Source: Micromonospora solifontis
GTDB taxonomy: Bacteria; Actinomycetota; Actinomycetes; Mycobacteriales; Micromonosporaceae
Length of the DNA: 64,000 nucleotides
Assembly: GCF_003725545.1 (NCBI RefSeq)
Contig: NZ_RJLN01000022.1
Coordinates: 1 to 64,000 of the forward strand
Direction: 5' to 3'
Shown: piece after piece, positions 8,051 to 16,249 of the stretch
Numbering within the stretch: the first letter of the stretch is position 1
Layout: each line of letters starts with the position of its first letter
Position numbers and translations under genes: made by a program
Notes under the pieces: generated by a model
Seen by the model: the letters and a program-made list of their open reading frames with translations, nothing else
What the model was told of the DNA's origin: nothing
Database searches by the model: none

Positions 8051-9106
8051 ATGTTGAGAAAGCAGCTTTTGACGATGGCGGTGGCCTTCGCAACCGCCCT
8101 CGCGGTCCCCGTCTGGCTCGCCCCGGCCGGGGCATCGGTCCCGTCCGGGACCACCAGCGCCCACGATGCGCACGAGGCGCACGGCAGCGCGACCACGTCG
8201 TCCTCAGCGTCGGAATCGGACCACGGCGCAGCCGTGGACTGGAAGACCATGGACGAGCAGATGGCGAAGCGGGACAAGTCGTTCCCGGCAGCCACCAAGG
8301 GCGAAGGTGGCAAGGACCTCGCGCCCACCGTCCTTGCCGACGGGACCAAGGAATTCCACCTCACCGCCGCGCCGACGAAGTGGGAGGTCGAGCCGGGCAA
8401 GATCGTCGACGCCTTCGCCTTCAACGGAACGGTGCCGGGCCCGACGATCCACGTGAACGTCGGCGACAAGGTCAAGATCGTGGTCGAGAACCAACTCCCC
8501 GAGTCGACCAGCGTGCACTGGCACGGCATGCAGGTGCCCAACGACATGGACGGCGTGCCCGACGTGACCCAGGACCCGATCCAACCGGGCAAGAGCTTCA
8601 CGTACACCTGGGACGCGACGCGCCCGATGGTCACCTGGTACCACTCGCACCACAACGGGACCAAGCAGGTGACCAGCGGCCTGTACGGCGGCATCGAGGT
8701 GGGTGACATCCCGACACCGAACAACATCAAGCCGAGCCAGGTCGTGCTGATGCAGGTGCAGGACGCCGGCACCATCGGCATGACGATCAACGGGAAGTCG
8801 TTCCCGGCCACCAAGCCGATCGACGCGCACCTCGGCGACTGGGTCGAGATCACGTACATCAACGTGGGCACCATGGAGCACCCGATGCACCTGCACGGGG
8901 TCGACCAACTGGTGATCGCCAAGGACGGGTTCCCGTTGCCCGCGCCGTACAAGGCCGACACCGTCCCGGTGTCGCCCGGCGAGCGCTACACCGTCCTGGT
9001 GCACGCCGACGCCAAGGGCACCTGGGCGTTCCACTGCCACATCTTCCCGCACTCCGAAGGGTCGCAGGGGATGTTCGGCCTGTTCACCTTGATGCGCATT
9101 TCCTGA
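8051..9106 (+). CDS. Two-domain multicopper oxidase (secreted)
   Basis: A 351-residue protein with a signal peptide (residues 1-28, ending PAGAS) and a His-rich linker (HDAHEAHGS). Cupredoxin domains carry all four copper motifs: VHWHGM, WYHSHHNG, HPMHLHG and HCHIFPHSEGSQGM. These give type 1 plus type 2/3 copper ligands, so an oxidase or laccase-like activity outside the membrane is expected. It is first of an apparent operon with a NirK-like enzyme and a membrane protein, under the palindrome at 8007. The physiological substrate (nitrogen oxides, copper(I), phenols) is not determined by sequence. Confidence 0.85.
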   Translation: MLRKQLLTMAVAFATALAVPVWLAPAGASVPSGTTSAHDAHEAHGSATTSSSASESDHGAAVDWKTMDEQMAKRDKSFPAATKGEGGKDLAPTVLADGTKEFHLTAAPTKWEVEPGKIVDAFAFNGTVPGPTIHVNVGDKVKIVVENQLPESTSVHWHGMQVPNDMDGVPDVTQDPIQPGKSFTYTWDATRPMVTWYHSHHNGTKQVTSGLYGGIEVGDIPTPNNIKPSQVVLMQVQDAGTIGMTINGKSFPATKPIDAHLGDWVEITYINVGTMEHPMHLHGVDQLVIAKDGFPLPAPYKADTVPVSPGERYTVLVHADAKGTWAFHCHIFPHSEGSQGMFGLFTLMRIS

Positions 9107-9183
9107 CCGGGCAGTGACCTCGCTCGGAGACCAGCTTCCACCATCCCCGCTGTGGCATGTCATGCGACTTGGAGGTTCCTGCC

Positions 9184-10644
9184 GTGCCCCTCAACTCATC
9201 AAGCCCTCCGGTACCGGATTCCCCGGAACCCCTGTCTTCGGACCCGGCCGGTCGCGGCGGCATCGCGGCCTGGCTCGGCGACCTGTTCCCGATGCTCACC
9301 AGCGGCGTCGCGCTGGGCCTGCTCATCGGCTTCGTCTTCGTCGGGCTGGCGCAGCCGCACAGCGCCTTGGAGCTGTCCGCCTCGGGAGAGACGGCCGCCG
9401 CGAGCGCGGGCGGGTCCGCCCCGGGCGCCGGCAAGAAGCTCAGCTTCGACATCGAGCTGGGCGACATGTACGTCAAGCCCGCCTCGATCAGCGTGCCGCG
9501 CGGGGCGGATGTGACGGTCAACGTCACCAACAAGGGCAACCAGCAGCACACCCTCTCGCTGGAGGGCGTGGACACCCCGTTGCTCGACCCGGGCAGTTCA
9601 TCGACCGTCCACTGGGGTGTGATCAGCAAGTCCACCCAGGCGTGGTGCCTGGTGCCGGGCCACAAGGACGCCGGCATGCTGCTGGCGATCAATGTCGAGG
9701 GCGAGCCGGCGCAGGCCGCGCCGGGCGGCGCCGCGGACAGCGCCGGTGGGGGCAACGACGCGACGATCGACGCCAGCGCCAAGCCGTCCGCCGACTGGAA
9801 GCCGGTCGACCCGACGCTCCGGCCCGTCGAGCGCGGCACCACGCACAACGTCACGCTGCACGTCCAGGAGAAGACCATGGAGGTCGCGCCGGGCGTCAAG
9901 CAGGTCCGGTGGACCTACAACGGCACGGCCCCCGGGCCGGTCCTGCACGGCAAGGTCGGCGACGTGTTCAACGTCCGCCTCGTCAACGACGGCACGATGG
10001 AGCATTCCATCGACTTCCATGCCTCGAAGGTGGCGCCCAACATCCAGATGCGGACGATCAAGCCCGGCGAGTCGCTGGACTACCAGTTCAAGGCCCAGTT
10101 CGCCGGCATTTTCACGTACCACTGCGGGGCCGACCCGATGATCTACCACATGGGTAACGGCATGTACGGCGCCGTGGTCGTCGACCCGCCGAATCTCACC
10201 AAGGTGGACAAGGAGATTGTCCTCGTCCAGTCCGAGCTGAACCTCGGACCGCAGGGCCAGCCCGGTGACCTGAAGAAGATGATGGCGGGCACGGACGACG
10301 CGGTCGTCTTCAACGGCTACTACAACCAGTACGCGTTCGCCCCGATCAAGGTCGCTCCCGGTGCGCGGGTCCGGGTTTGGCTCGACAACGCCGGCCCCAA
10401 CCAGAACATGGCCTTCCACGTCGTCGGCACGATCTTCGACACGGTGTGGAAGGAAGGCGCGTACCGGTTGCGGCCCGGCAACGCGGAGCAAGGCGGATCG
10501 CAGACCCTCGACCTGCAGCCCACCCAGGGTGGCTTCGTCGAGTTCACCCTGCCTGACGCGGGGACGTACCCGTTCATCACGCACAAGATGATGAACATGT
10601 CCCGCGGCGCGCTCGGCATCTTCCAGGTAGGAGGCAACAAGTGA
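9184..10644 (+). CDS. nirK: Copper-containing nitrite reductase with N-terminal anchor and extra cupredoxin
   Basis: A 486-residue protein. The start is GTG 9184, eight bases after GGAGG. An N-terminal segment (about residues 35-58, FPMLTSGVALGLLIGFVFVGLA) anchors it. A first cupredoxin follows with a type 1 copper site (HTLSLEG... WCLVPGHKDAGM). The two NirK cupredoxin domains come next: EHSIDFH and TYHCGADPMIYHMGNGMYG supply type 1 and type 2 ligands, and FITHKMMN the late His. This resembles the three-domain membrane-bound NirK found in some Gram-positives. Reaction: nitrite to nitric oxide. The next ORF overlaps by 4 nt. Confidence 0.82.
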   Translation: MPLNSSSPPVPDSPEPLSSDPAGRGGIAAWLGDLFPMLTSGVALGLLIGFVFVGLAQPHSALELSASGETAAASAGGSAPGAGKKLSFDIELGDMYVKPASISVPRGADVTVNVTNKGNQQHTLSLEGVDTPLLDPGSSSTVHWGVISKSTQAWCLVPGHKDAGMLLAINVEGEPAQAAPGGAADSAGGGNDATIDASAKPSADWKPVDPTLRPVERGTTHNVTLHVQEKTMEVAPGVKQVRWTYNGTAPGPVLHGKVGDVFNVRLVNDGTMEHSIDFHASKVAPNIQMRTIKPGESLDYQFKAQFAGIFTYHCGADPMIYHMGNGMYGAVVVDPPNLTKVDKEIVLVQSELNLGPQGQPGDLKKMMAGTDDAVVFNGYYNQYAFAPIKVAPGARVRVWLDNAGPNQNMAFHVVGTIFDTVWKEGAYRLRPGNAEQGGSQTLDLQPTQGGFVEFTLPDAGTYPFITHKMMNMSRGALGIFQVGGNK

Positions 10645-11096
10645 GCGCCACGACCGAGGTCACCCCCACCACCAGCGCACCCGTTCCGGCCTTCGGCGGC
10701 GGCACGGTCACGGCGGTACGGAACACCGCGCTGCTCGCCCTCGCCGCGGGGTGCTCCGTACTGGCCGGCTTGATCCACTACGCCGTGGTGCCGGAGCACC
10801 GGACCGAATGGGTCGGGTACGCCGCGTTCTTCACCCTGCTCGGGGCGTTCCAGCTGATCTGGGCCGCCGCAGTCTGGGCGCTCCCGCGTCCCTGGCTGTT
10901 CAGCCTCGGCGTGGTGATCAACGCCGCCGCGATCGCCCTGTGGGCGGTCAGTCGTACGGCCGGCCTTCCGCTCGGCCCGGAGGCGGGCGAACCTGAAGCG
11001 GTTGGCGTCATCGACGTGCTCTGCGTTATCGCCGAGGCGGTGGCCCTCACCGGCACGGTCGCGGCGCTGTGGGGTTCGGTCCGCCGACGGAGCTGA
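10641..11096 (+). CDS. Four-helix membrane protein of the copper operon
   Basis: A 151-residue protein with four predicted transmembrane helices (ALLALAAGCSVLAGLIHYAV; AAFFTLLGAFQLIWAAAVWAL; LFSLGVVINAAAIALWAV; VIDVLCVIAEAVALTGTVAAL). The GTG start overlaps the NirK stop (GTGA), so it is coupled. Conserved-looking His and Glu in LIHYAVVPEHRTEW could bind copper or heme. No family recognised with certainty; context suggests a role in maturation or electron supply of the copper enzymes. A terminator follows. Confidence 0.65.
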   Translation: MSATTEVTPTTSAPVPAFGGGTVTAVRNTALLALAAGCSVLAGLIHYAVVPEHRTEWVGYAAFFTLLGAFQLIWAAAVWALPRPWLFSLGVVINAAAIALWAVSRTAGLPLGPEAGEPEAVGVIDVLCVIAEAVALTGTVAALWGSVRRRS

Positions 11097-11110
11097 AGCG
11101 ACAGCACCGA

Positions 11111-11140
11111 GGGGCCGCGGACAACGTCCGCGGCCCCTTC
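11111..11140 (+). terminator. Terminator of the copper operon
   Basis: Perfect 12-bp stem GGGGCCGCGGAC / GTCCGCGGCCCC with a 3-nt loop, followed by TTC, 14 bp after the stop of the membrane protein gene. Confidence 0.8.
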
Positions 11141-11238
11141 CGCTGTCGCCGTCGTGCGGACGCCAGGGATCGTTCGAGGCCGCGAGATCGGAGTGTCGCC
11201 TGCTGCGTCTTCCGTCACCTAATTCCTACTAGTAAGTT

Positions 11239-11253
11239 CGGCTAAAATAGCCG
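11239..11253. promoter_or_regulatory. Palindrome abutting the regulator start
   Basis: CGGCTA-AAA-TAGCCG, immediately before the GTG at 11255, preceded by ACTAGT. Position over the start suggests an autoregulatory site or a leaderless promoter region. Confidence 0.4.
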
Positions 11254-11254
11254 T

Positions 11255-12040
11255 GTGTCTGGGCAGGCGTTGAATCACCCCGATCCGGCCCCCGTGCTCG
11301 GTGAGAGCCGCAGCCGGGTGTTGGAGGTGCTGCGGGCGGCGGGGGAGCCGGTGGCGGTCCACGACGTCGCGGAGCGTAGCGGCCTGCACCGGAACACGGC
11401 CCGCTTCCACCTGGACGGGTTGGTCGACGCGGGTCTTGTCGAGCGGGAGGCCGAGGACCGCAGCGTGCCGGGCCGTCCCCGGATCGTGTACCGCGCGCTC
11501 GTCAGCGACGTGCCGGCGGGTCAGCGCAACTATCGGCTGCTGGCCGAGATGTTGACCAGCGTCGTCGCCGACACGCTGCCCGAGCCTGACCGGGCCGCAG
11601 TGACGGCCGGCGAGGCCTGGGGGCGTTACCTGGTCGATCGGCCGGCGCCGTCGCAGCGGATCGATGCGGCAGAGGCAGTGCGGCGTCTCTCGACGGTGCT
11701 GGCGGATGCCGGGTTCGCGCCGGGGCCGGCAGAGGGTGCGACGAGTCCGGTGATTCCGTTGCGGCACTGCCCGTTCCGTGAGATCGCCGAGCAGCACCGC
11801 GAGGTGGTCTGCTCGTTGCACCTGGGTCTGATGCGAGGGGCGCTTGCGGAGATGCGGGCGCCGTTGGTCGCCGACCGCCTGGACCCGTTGGTGCAACCAT
11901 CGCTGTGCCTGGCGCATCTGGATCGCGCTCCGCGCCGGCCGGTGGACGCGGGCAGCGCTACCCCCTCCGTGGGGCGCCGGGTCGGCCGGAAGCCCGCAGC
12001 GAACGACCCGCGACCCGGCGCCGCCCCGCACACTCGTTGA
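11255..12040 (+). CDS. HTH transcriptional regulator with conserved cysteines (possible Fe-S sensor)
   Basis: A 261-residue protein. Residues 17-80 form a winged HTH of the ArsR/DeoR/SufR type (RVLEVLRAAGEPVAVHDVAERSGLHRNTARFHLDGL). The C-terminal half has Cys172 (RHCPF), Cys186 (VVCSLHLGLMRG) and Cys218 (PSLCLAH). This spacing is that of SufR-like regulators that hold an Fe-S cluster, so sensing of nitric oxide, oxygen or redox state is plausible. The last 35 residues are a low-complexity basic tail. It follows the NirK operon and is the likely controller of it. The GTG start leaves almost no leader; a start further in cannot be excluded. Confidence 0.75.
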   Translation: MSGQALNHPDPAPVLGESRSRVLEVLRAAGEPVAVHDVAERSGLHRNTARFHLDGLVDAGLVEREAEDRSVPGRPRIVYRALVSDVPAGQRNYRLLAEMLTSVVADTLPEPDRAAVTAGEAWGRYLVDRPAPSQRIDAAEAVRRLSTVLADAGFAPGPAEGATSPVIPLRHCPFREIAEQHREVVCSLHLGLMRGALAEMRAPLVADRLDPLVQPSLCLAHLDRAPRRPVDAGSATPSVGRRVGRKPAANDPRPGAAPHTR

Positions 12041-12059
12041 GGCGGGTGAAGCAGGCGGC

Positions 12060-13742
12060 TCACTCCTCGGCGAGCAGCCTGTCGCGCACCTCGCGGCGGA
12101 GGATCTTGCCGATCTGGGAGCGGGGCAGGTCCTCGACCACCACGATCCGGCGGGGCACCTTGTAGCCGGCGAGGTGCTGGCGGCAGGCCGACCGGACCGA
12201 CTCGGGCTCGGCGCCCACGCCCGGGTCGAGGACCACGACCGCGACCACGTCCTCGCCGCCGGAGGCGGCGGGCAGTCCGACGGCGGCGGCCTCGCGGACG
12301 CCGGGGATACGCCCCAGCGCCTCCTCCACCTCAGACGGGTAGACGTTGAAGCCGCCGGTGATGATCAGTTCCTTGATCCGGTCCACCACGGTCACGAAGC
12401 CGTCGCCGTCCATGGTGACGATGTCGCCGGTACGCAGCCAGCCGCCGGGCAGCAGCACCTTGGCCGTCTCCTCCGGACGGTTCCAGTAGCCGGTGAACAC
12501 CTGCGGCCCGCGGACCAGCAGCTCCCCGGCCTCGCCGGGGGCGCGGTCGCGGGTGGGCTCCTCCGGGTCGACGATGCGGACCTCGGTGGACGGGAACGGC
12601 ACCCCGACGGTGCCGGGGCGGCGGGTCGGGGCGACCGGGTTGCCCAGGGTGATGGGGGACGTCTCGGTCATCCCGTACCCCTCGACGAGCAGGCCGCCGG
12701 TCACCGACTCCCAGAGGTCCACCGTGGCCGGTGGCAGCGCCATGGCGCCGGAGATGGCGTACCGGATCGAGGTGAGGTCGACGCCGCGTTCCCGGGCGGC
12801 GGTGGCCAGCCGCTGGTAGATCGGCGGGACGGCGGGCAGGAAGGTCGGCGGGCGGCGGCGGACCGCGTCGAGCACCTGATCGAGGTCGAAGCGGGGGAAG
12901 AGCACCAGGGTGGCCCCGATGCTCACCGAGAAGGTCAGGCACAGCGTCAGCCCGTACGCGTGGAACAACGGCAGCACCGCGTACACGGTCTCTTCCCCGT
13001 CGCGCAGGCCCGGCACCCAGGCGCGGCCCTGCGCGGCGTTGGCCCGCAGGTTGCGGTGGGTGAGGATGGCCCCCTTCGGTACGCCGGTGGTGCCGCCGGT
13101 GTACTGCAGCAGCGCGACGTCGTCGACGCCGGGCCCGGGGTGGTCGGCGGGCAGCGGCGGTACGGCGGCGACCAGCGCCGACCAGTCGCTCGCGCCGGGT
13201 GCGGGGGCGGTCATCGCGGCGCGGGCGGCGCGCACCTTGGGCAGCGGGAGCCGCAGCGCCCAGCGCTTGAGCCGGGGCAGCGCCCCGGTCAGGTCGACCG
13301 CGACCACGGTCTGCACCGCGGCCTGCCCGGCGACCAGCGGGGCGACCTTGTCCCAGACGATCGCCACCCGGGCGCCGTGGTCGGTGAGCTGGTGGGCCAG
13401 CTCCTCGGCGGTGTAGAGCGGGTTGTGCTCGACCACGATCGCGCCGAGGCGCAGCACCGCGTAGAAGGCGACCACGTGCTGCGGGCAGTTGGGCAGCACC
13501 AGGGCCACCCGGTCGCCGCGCCCGACGCCGAGCCGGCGCAGCGCCTCGGCGGCCCGGGACACCTGGTCGGCCAGTTCGGCGTAGCTGGTGGTGGCGCCGT
13601 AGAAGTCCAGCGCCACCCGGGGGCCGAACCGGCGGGCCGCGTCGGTCAGCAGGTCCACCAGCGAGCCGGACGGCTCGGCGACGGTGGCCGGCACGCCCGG
13701 GGCGTAGCTGCGGGTCCAGGGGCGCTCCGCGGTCACGTCCAT
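12060..13742 (-). CDS. fadD: Fatty-acyl-CoA synthetase (AMP-ligase)
   Basis: A 560-residue ANL-superfamily enzyme: P-loop YTGGTTGVPKG, A5-type motif VEGYGMTETSP, ATP-hinge motif WLRTGDIVTMDGDGF, and the C-terminal catalytic Lys in QIGKILRREVRD. The overall pattern is that of long-chain acyl-CoA synthetases, converting a free fatty acid, ATP and CoA to acyl-CoA. It is monocistronic; a palindrome typical of TetR-family control lies upstream at 13798. Not part of the NRPS cluster. Confidence 0.88.
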   Translation of the reverse strand: MDVTAERPWTRSYAPGVPATVAEPSGSLVDLLTDAARRFGPRVALDFYGATTSYAELADQVSRAAEALRRLGVGRGDRVALVLPNCPQHVVAFYAVLRLGAIVVEHNPLYTAEELAHQLTDHGARVAIVWDKVAPLVAGQAAVQTVVAVDLTGALPRLKRWALRLPLPKVRAARAAMTAPAPGASDWSALVAAVPPLPADHPGPGVDDVALLQYTGGTTGVPKGAILTHRNLRANAAQGRAWVPGLRDGEETVYAVLPLFHAYGLTLCLTFSVSIGATLVLFPRFDLDQVLDAVRRRPPTFLPAVPPIYQRLATAARERGVDLTSIRYAISGAMALPPATVDLWESVTGGLLVEGYGMTETSPITLGNPVAPTRRPGTVGVPFPSTEVRIVDPEEPTRDRAPGEAGELLVRGPQVFTGYWNRPEETAKVLLPGGWLRTGDIVTMDGDGFVTVVDRIKELIITGGFNVYPSEVEEALGRIPGVREAAAVGLPAASGGEDVVAVVVLDPGVGAEPESVRSACRQHLAGYKVPRRIVVVEDLPRSQIGKILRREVRDRLLAEE

Positions 13743-13797
13743 CGCCGTCTCTCCTCGCTCACCGGATGACGGCCTCAGCCTAACTTAACCAGCCGGT

Positions 13798-13817
13798 AAC
13801 CTACGCTCACGTAGGTT
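13798..13817. promoter_or_regulatory. Operator-like palindrome upstream of the AMP-ligase
   Basis: AACCTACG-CTCA-CGTAGGTT, a perfect 8-bp inverted repeat 55 bp upstream of the leftward start. The CCTACG/CGTAGG arms resemble sites of TetR-family regulators of fatty-acid genes in actinobacteria; the cognate regulator is not in the window. Confidence 0.55.
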
Positions 13818-13849
13818 GCTGACTTCGTCACACGGGCAGGGCCACCGGG

Positions 13850-14020
13850 TCAGCGGTGGGACCGTTGCACCACCTGCCGGCCCCGGACGAAGGCGTAGAC
13901 GATCACCGCGATCAGCGCGATGACGCCGATGATGAGGAGCCAGCGGACCGCCTCCAGGAACAGCCCGAGCAGGATGAGGATCGCGGCGACGACGCCGACC
14001 ACCCAGAGCAGTGCGCGCAT
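13850..14020 (-). CDS. Small two-helix membrane protein
   Basis: A 56-residue protein too short for many gene finders: start ATG at 14020, two hydrophobic helices (ALLWVVGVVAAILILLGLFL and WLLIIGVIALIAVIVYAFV) separated by EAVR, and a basic tail VRGRQVVQRSHR. The ribosome site gggaggtcgg lies just upstream. Compositionally this is a typical small actinobacterial membrane protein of unknown function. It lies between the AMP-ligase and the spermidine-synthase-like gene, all leftward. Confidence 0.6.
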   Translation of the reverse strand: MRALLWVVGVVAAILILLGLFLEAVRWLLIIGVIALIAVIVYAFVRGRQVVQRSHR

Positions 14021-14089
14021 GTCCGACCTCCCGTATCGACGGCAGGCCAGCCGTCTTCCCGTTCCCGGACGGACAATGCGCCGCAGCGG

Positions 14090-14803
14090 TCAGAAGCGGG
14101 CCACGTAGACGGTGTTCGCGGCCTCGCGGCCCTGCAACGGGTTGGGGAAGCGGACGACGTGCGCCACCGAGGTCGGGAACACCTCGGTCAGCACCCGCTG
14201 GAACGCCGGGTCGGGCGGGTCGTTCGACCAGAGCGCGAAGACGCCGTCCCGGTGCAGCAGCGCGGCGAGCCGGCGCAGCCCGTCGACCGTGTAGAAGTCC
14301 GCGTGGCTGGGGTGCAGCACCTGGCGGGGGGAGTGGTCCACGTCGAGCAGCACCGCGTGGAATCGCCGGCCCGGCGACTCGGGGTCGAAACCCGCGCCGG
14401 ACGCGACCGCCGCGAAGAAGTCCTCCCGGACGAACCGGGTACGCGGGTCGGCGGCGAGCCCGGCGGTGAACGGCAGCAGGTCCCGGCGGTGCCAGTCGAT
14501 CACGTCCTCGATCGCCTCGACCACCAGCAGATTGCGTACCCGGGGATCCTCCAGCGCGGTGCGCGCGGTGTAGCCGAGGCCGAGCCCGCCGACCACCACG
14601 TCCAGGGGCTGCTCGGCGAGCGGGGCCAGCCCGAGCCGGGCGAGCTCGATCTCCGCGACCGGGAAAAGGCTGGACATCAGGAACTCGTCGTCGAGCTTCA
14701 CCTCGTACACGTCGACGTCGAGCGAGGGGTCGCGGCGCCGGCGCAGGCTGATCTCGCCGATCGGGGTTTCCCGCCAGGCCAGTTCCTCGAATCGCGCACC
14801 CAC
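14090..14803 (-). CDS. Spermidine synthase-like methyltransferase-fold protein
   Basis: A 237-residue protein with the Rossmann core of spermidine synthases: VVVGGLGLGYTARTALEDPRV, then LLVVEAIEDVIDWH (acidic residue for the nucleoside), then FHAVLLDVDHSPRQVL. In polyamine synthases the last position is the Asp-Asp pair near the putrescine site; here it is DVDHSP. The N-terminal beta-domain is short. The family is clear but true aminopropyl transfer is doubtful; many stand-alone homologues have other roles. Leftward, single gene. Confidence 0.75.
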   Translation of the reverse strand: MGARFEELAWRETPIGEISLRRRRDPSLDVDVYEVKLDDEFLMSSLFPVAEIELARLGLAPLAEQPLDVVVGGLGLGYTARTALEDPRVRNLLVVEAIEDVIDWHRRDLLPFTAGLAADPRTRFVREDFFAAVASGAGFDPESPGRRFHAVLLDVDHSPRQVLHPSHADFYTVDGLRRLAALLHRDGVFALWSNDPPDPAFQRVLTEVFPTSVAHVVRFPNPLQGREAANTVYVARF

Positions 14804-14968
14804 CCGGTGGTCCTCTCCGCCGATCCCGTCACCGGATGTTACCGGCCCGCCTGGTTGGCGCGCGGTTTTCCGCCGCCGCCGGCATTGCCCGGCTTGTTCC
14901 GGGTACGCCTACGGCTCCAGTTCGGCACAGCGACATCGAGCCGTCGCGGGCGAGGAGAGGGGTGCGAG

Positions 14969-15982
14969 GTGGCGGAGATGCTGGCCGGACGGCTGCACGT
15001 GGCCGAACGGGCGCTGCGGATGGAGTCGGTGCCGGTGCCCGAACCCGGCCCCGGACAGGTCCGGATCAAGGTGGCCGCGGCCGGGGTGTGCCTGTCCGAC
15101 GTGCACCTGATCGACGGCACGCTGACCCCGCTCCACCTGCCCGGTGACGTGGTCACGCTCGGTCACGAGGTGGCCGGGGTGGTGGACGCGCTCGGCGACG
15201 GCGTGACGGGCTGGGAGCCGGGCCAGCCGGTGCTGCTCCAGGCGGGGGAGCGGGACCGGCGCGGCACCCTGCTCACCCGGGGCGTCGACTACGACGGCGG
15301 GTGGGCCGAGTACGCCCTGGCCCGCGAGGACACCCTCGTGCTGGTCCCCGCCGGCATGCCCTTCGAGCACGCCTGCATCATTCCCGACGCGGTCTCCACC
15401 CCATGGGCGGCGGTGACCGACACCGCGCGTACCCGGCCGGGGGAGGCGGTCGGAGTGTGGGGCGTCGGCGGCCTGGGCGCGCACGCGGTGCAGCTGCTGC
15501 GGCTGATCGGCGCGGCGCCGATCGTCGCGGTGGATCCGCTGCCCGCGGCCCGGGACCGGGCTGTGACCCTCGGCGCCGACCTCGCCCTTGACCCGAAGGA
15601 CGGCGGCTTCCGGGACGCCCTGCTGGAGGTCACCGCGGCCCGGGGGCTGGACGTCGCGTTCGACTTCGCCGGTGTCACCCCGGCGCGCGAGCAGGCCATG
15701 ACCGTGCTCGGCGCGCAGGGTCGACTGGTGCTCGCCGGCATCGCCAACGAGGCGGTCACCATCCCGTCGGACACCCGGTTCAACTACGGGCGGCAGGCCG
15801 TGCTGGGCCACTACGGCTCGGAGGCCGAACACGTCGACCAGCTGGTGACGCTCGCCGCATTGGGCCGGTTCGACCTGACCACCTCGATCAGCGACGTCCT
15901 GCCGCTGGCCGACGCGCCGGAGGCGGTGCGCCGGGTGCACGACAAGCAGGGCAACCCGATCCGCTTGATCCTGCGACCGTGA
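14969..15982 (+). CDS. Zinc-type alcohol dehydrogenase-like protein
   Basis: A 337-residue MDR-family dehydrogenase. GroES-like N-domain with catalytic-zinc ligands in GVCLSDVHL (Cys) and LGHEVAGVV (His-Glu); Rossmann motif VWGVGGLGAHAVQL; nucleotide-ribose acid in IVAVDPLPAAR. The structural-zinc four-Cys loop of classical ADHs is absent. GTG 14969 was chosen because gaggagagg lies 9 bp upstream; an in-frame ATG follows three codons later. NAD(P)-dependent oxidation of an alcohol is expected; substrate unknown. Confidence 0.85.
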   Translation: MAEMLAGRLHVAERALRMESVPVPEPGPGQVRIKVAAAGVCLSDVHLIDGTLTPLHLPGDVVTLGHEVAGVVDALGDGVTGWEPGQPVLLQAGERDRRGTLLTRGVDYDGGWAEYALAREDTLVLVPAGMPFEHACIIPDAVSTPWAAVTDTARTRPGEAVGVWGVGGLGAHAVQLLRLIGAAPIVAVDPLPAARDRAVTLGADLALDPKDGGFRDALLEVTAARGLDVAFDFAGVTPAREQAMTVLGAQGRLVLAGIANEAVTIPSDTRFNYGRQAVLGHYGSEAEHVDQLVTLAALGRFDLTTSISDVLPLADAPEAVRRVHDKQGNPIRLILRP

Positions 15983-16055
15983 CCGGGTCCGCAGCCGCGG
16001 ATCGCCGCACCGGGCCGGGACTGCCGGCAGCCTCGGGCGCCCCGCGCGGGGGCAG

Positions 16056-16074
16056 GCCGGCAGGCACTGCCGGC
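16056..16074 (+). terminator. Possible terminator of the dehydrogenase gene
   Basis: GCCGGCAG-GCA-CTGCCGGC, a perfect 8-bp hairpin about 75 bp after the dehydrogenase stop and just before the palindromic repeat element. Confidence 0.4.
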
Positions 16075-16079
16075 ACCTG

Positions 16080-16169
16080 CGAACTTGATGACGCAGACGA
16101 CTCGGGCCGGGCCGGGCCGCCGGGTCGCCGGCACGGGGGCGTGGCGATCCGTTCACGTCATCAAGTTCG
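16080..16169 (+). repeat. Palindromic intergenic element, copy 1
   Basis: A 90-bp element bounded by perfect 14-bp inverted repeats (CGAACTTGATGACG ... CGTCATCAAGTTCG); the loop is GC-rich and about 62 bp. A second copy with the same arms and the same asymmetric inner bases (GCAGA on one side, GTTCA on the other) lies inverted at 26704-26790. It has no coding capacity. It looks like a dispersed REP/MITE-like family, sitting in a convergent intergenic region. Confidence 0.8.
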
Positions 16170-16249
16170 TAGCCGCGAAAGAGTTGTCCCGCGGCCCGGC
16201 ACGCCGCCGCCCGCGGGCCGCCGGCAGGGCAGCGCGGCCGTGCGGGGTG

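Noticed and set aside
12060-13770. Long plus-strand open frame opposite the AMP-ligase gene
   Set aside because: High-GC DNA keeps the opposite strand open; the product is Arg/Gly/Gln-rich without domains, while the minus strand encodes a complete enzyme.
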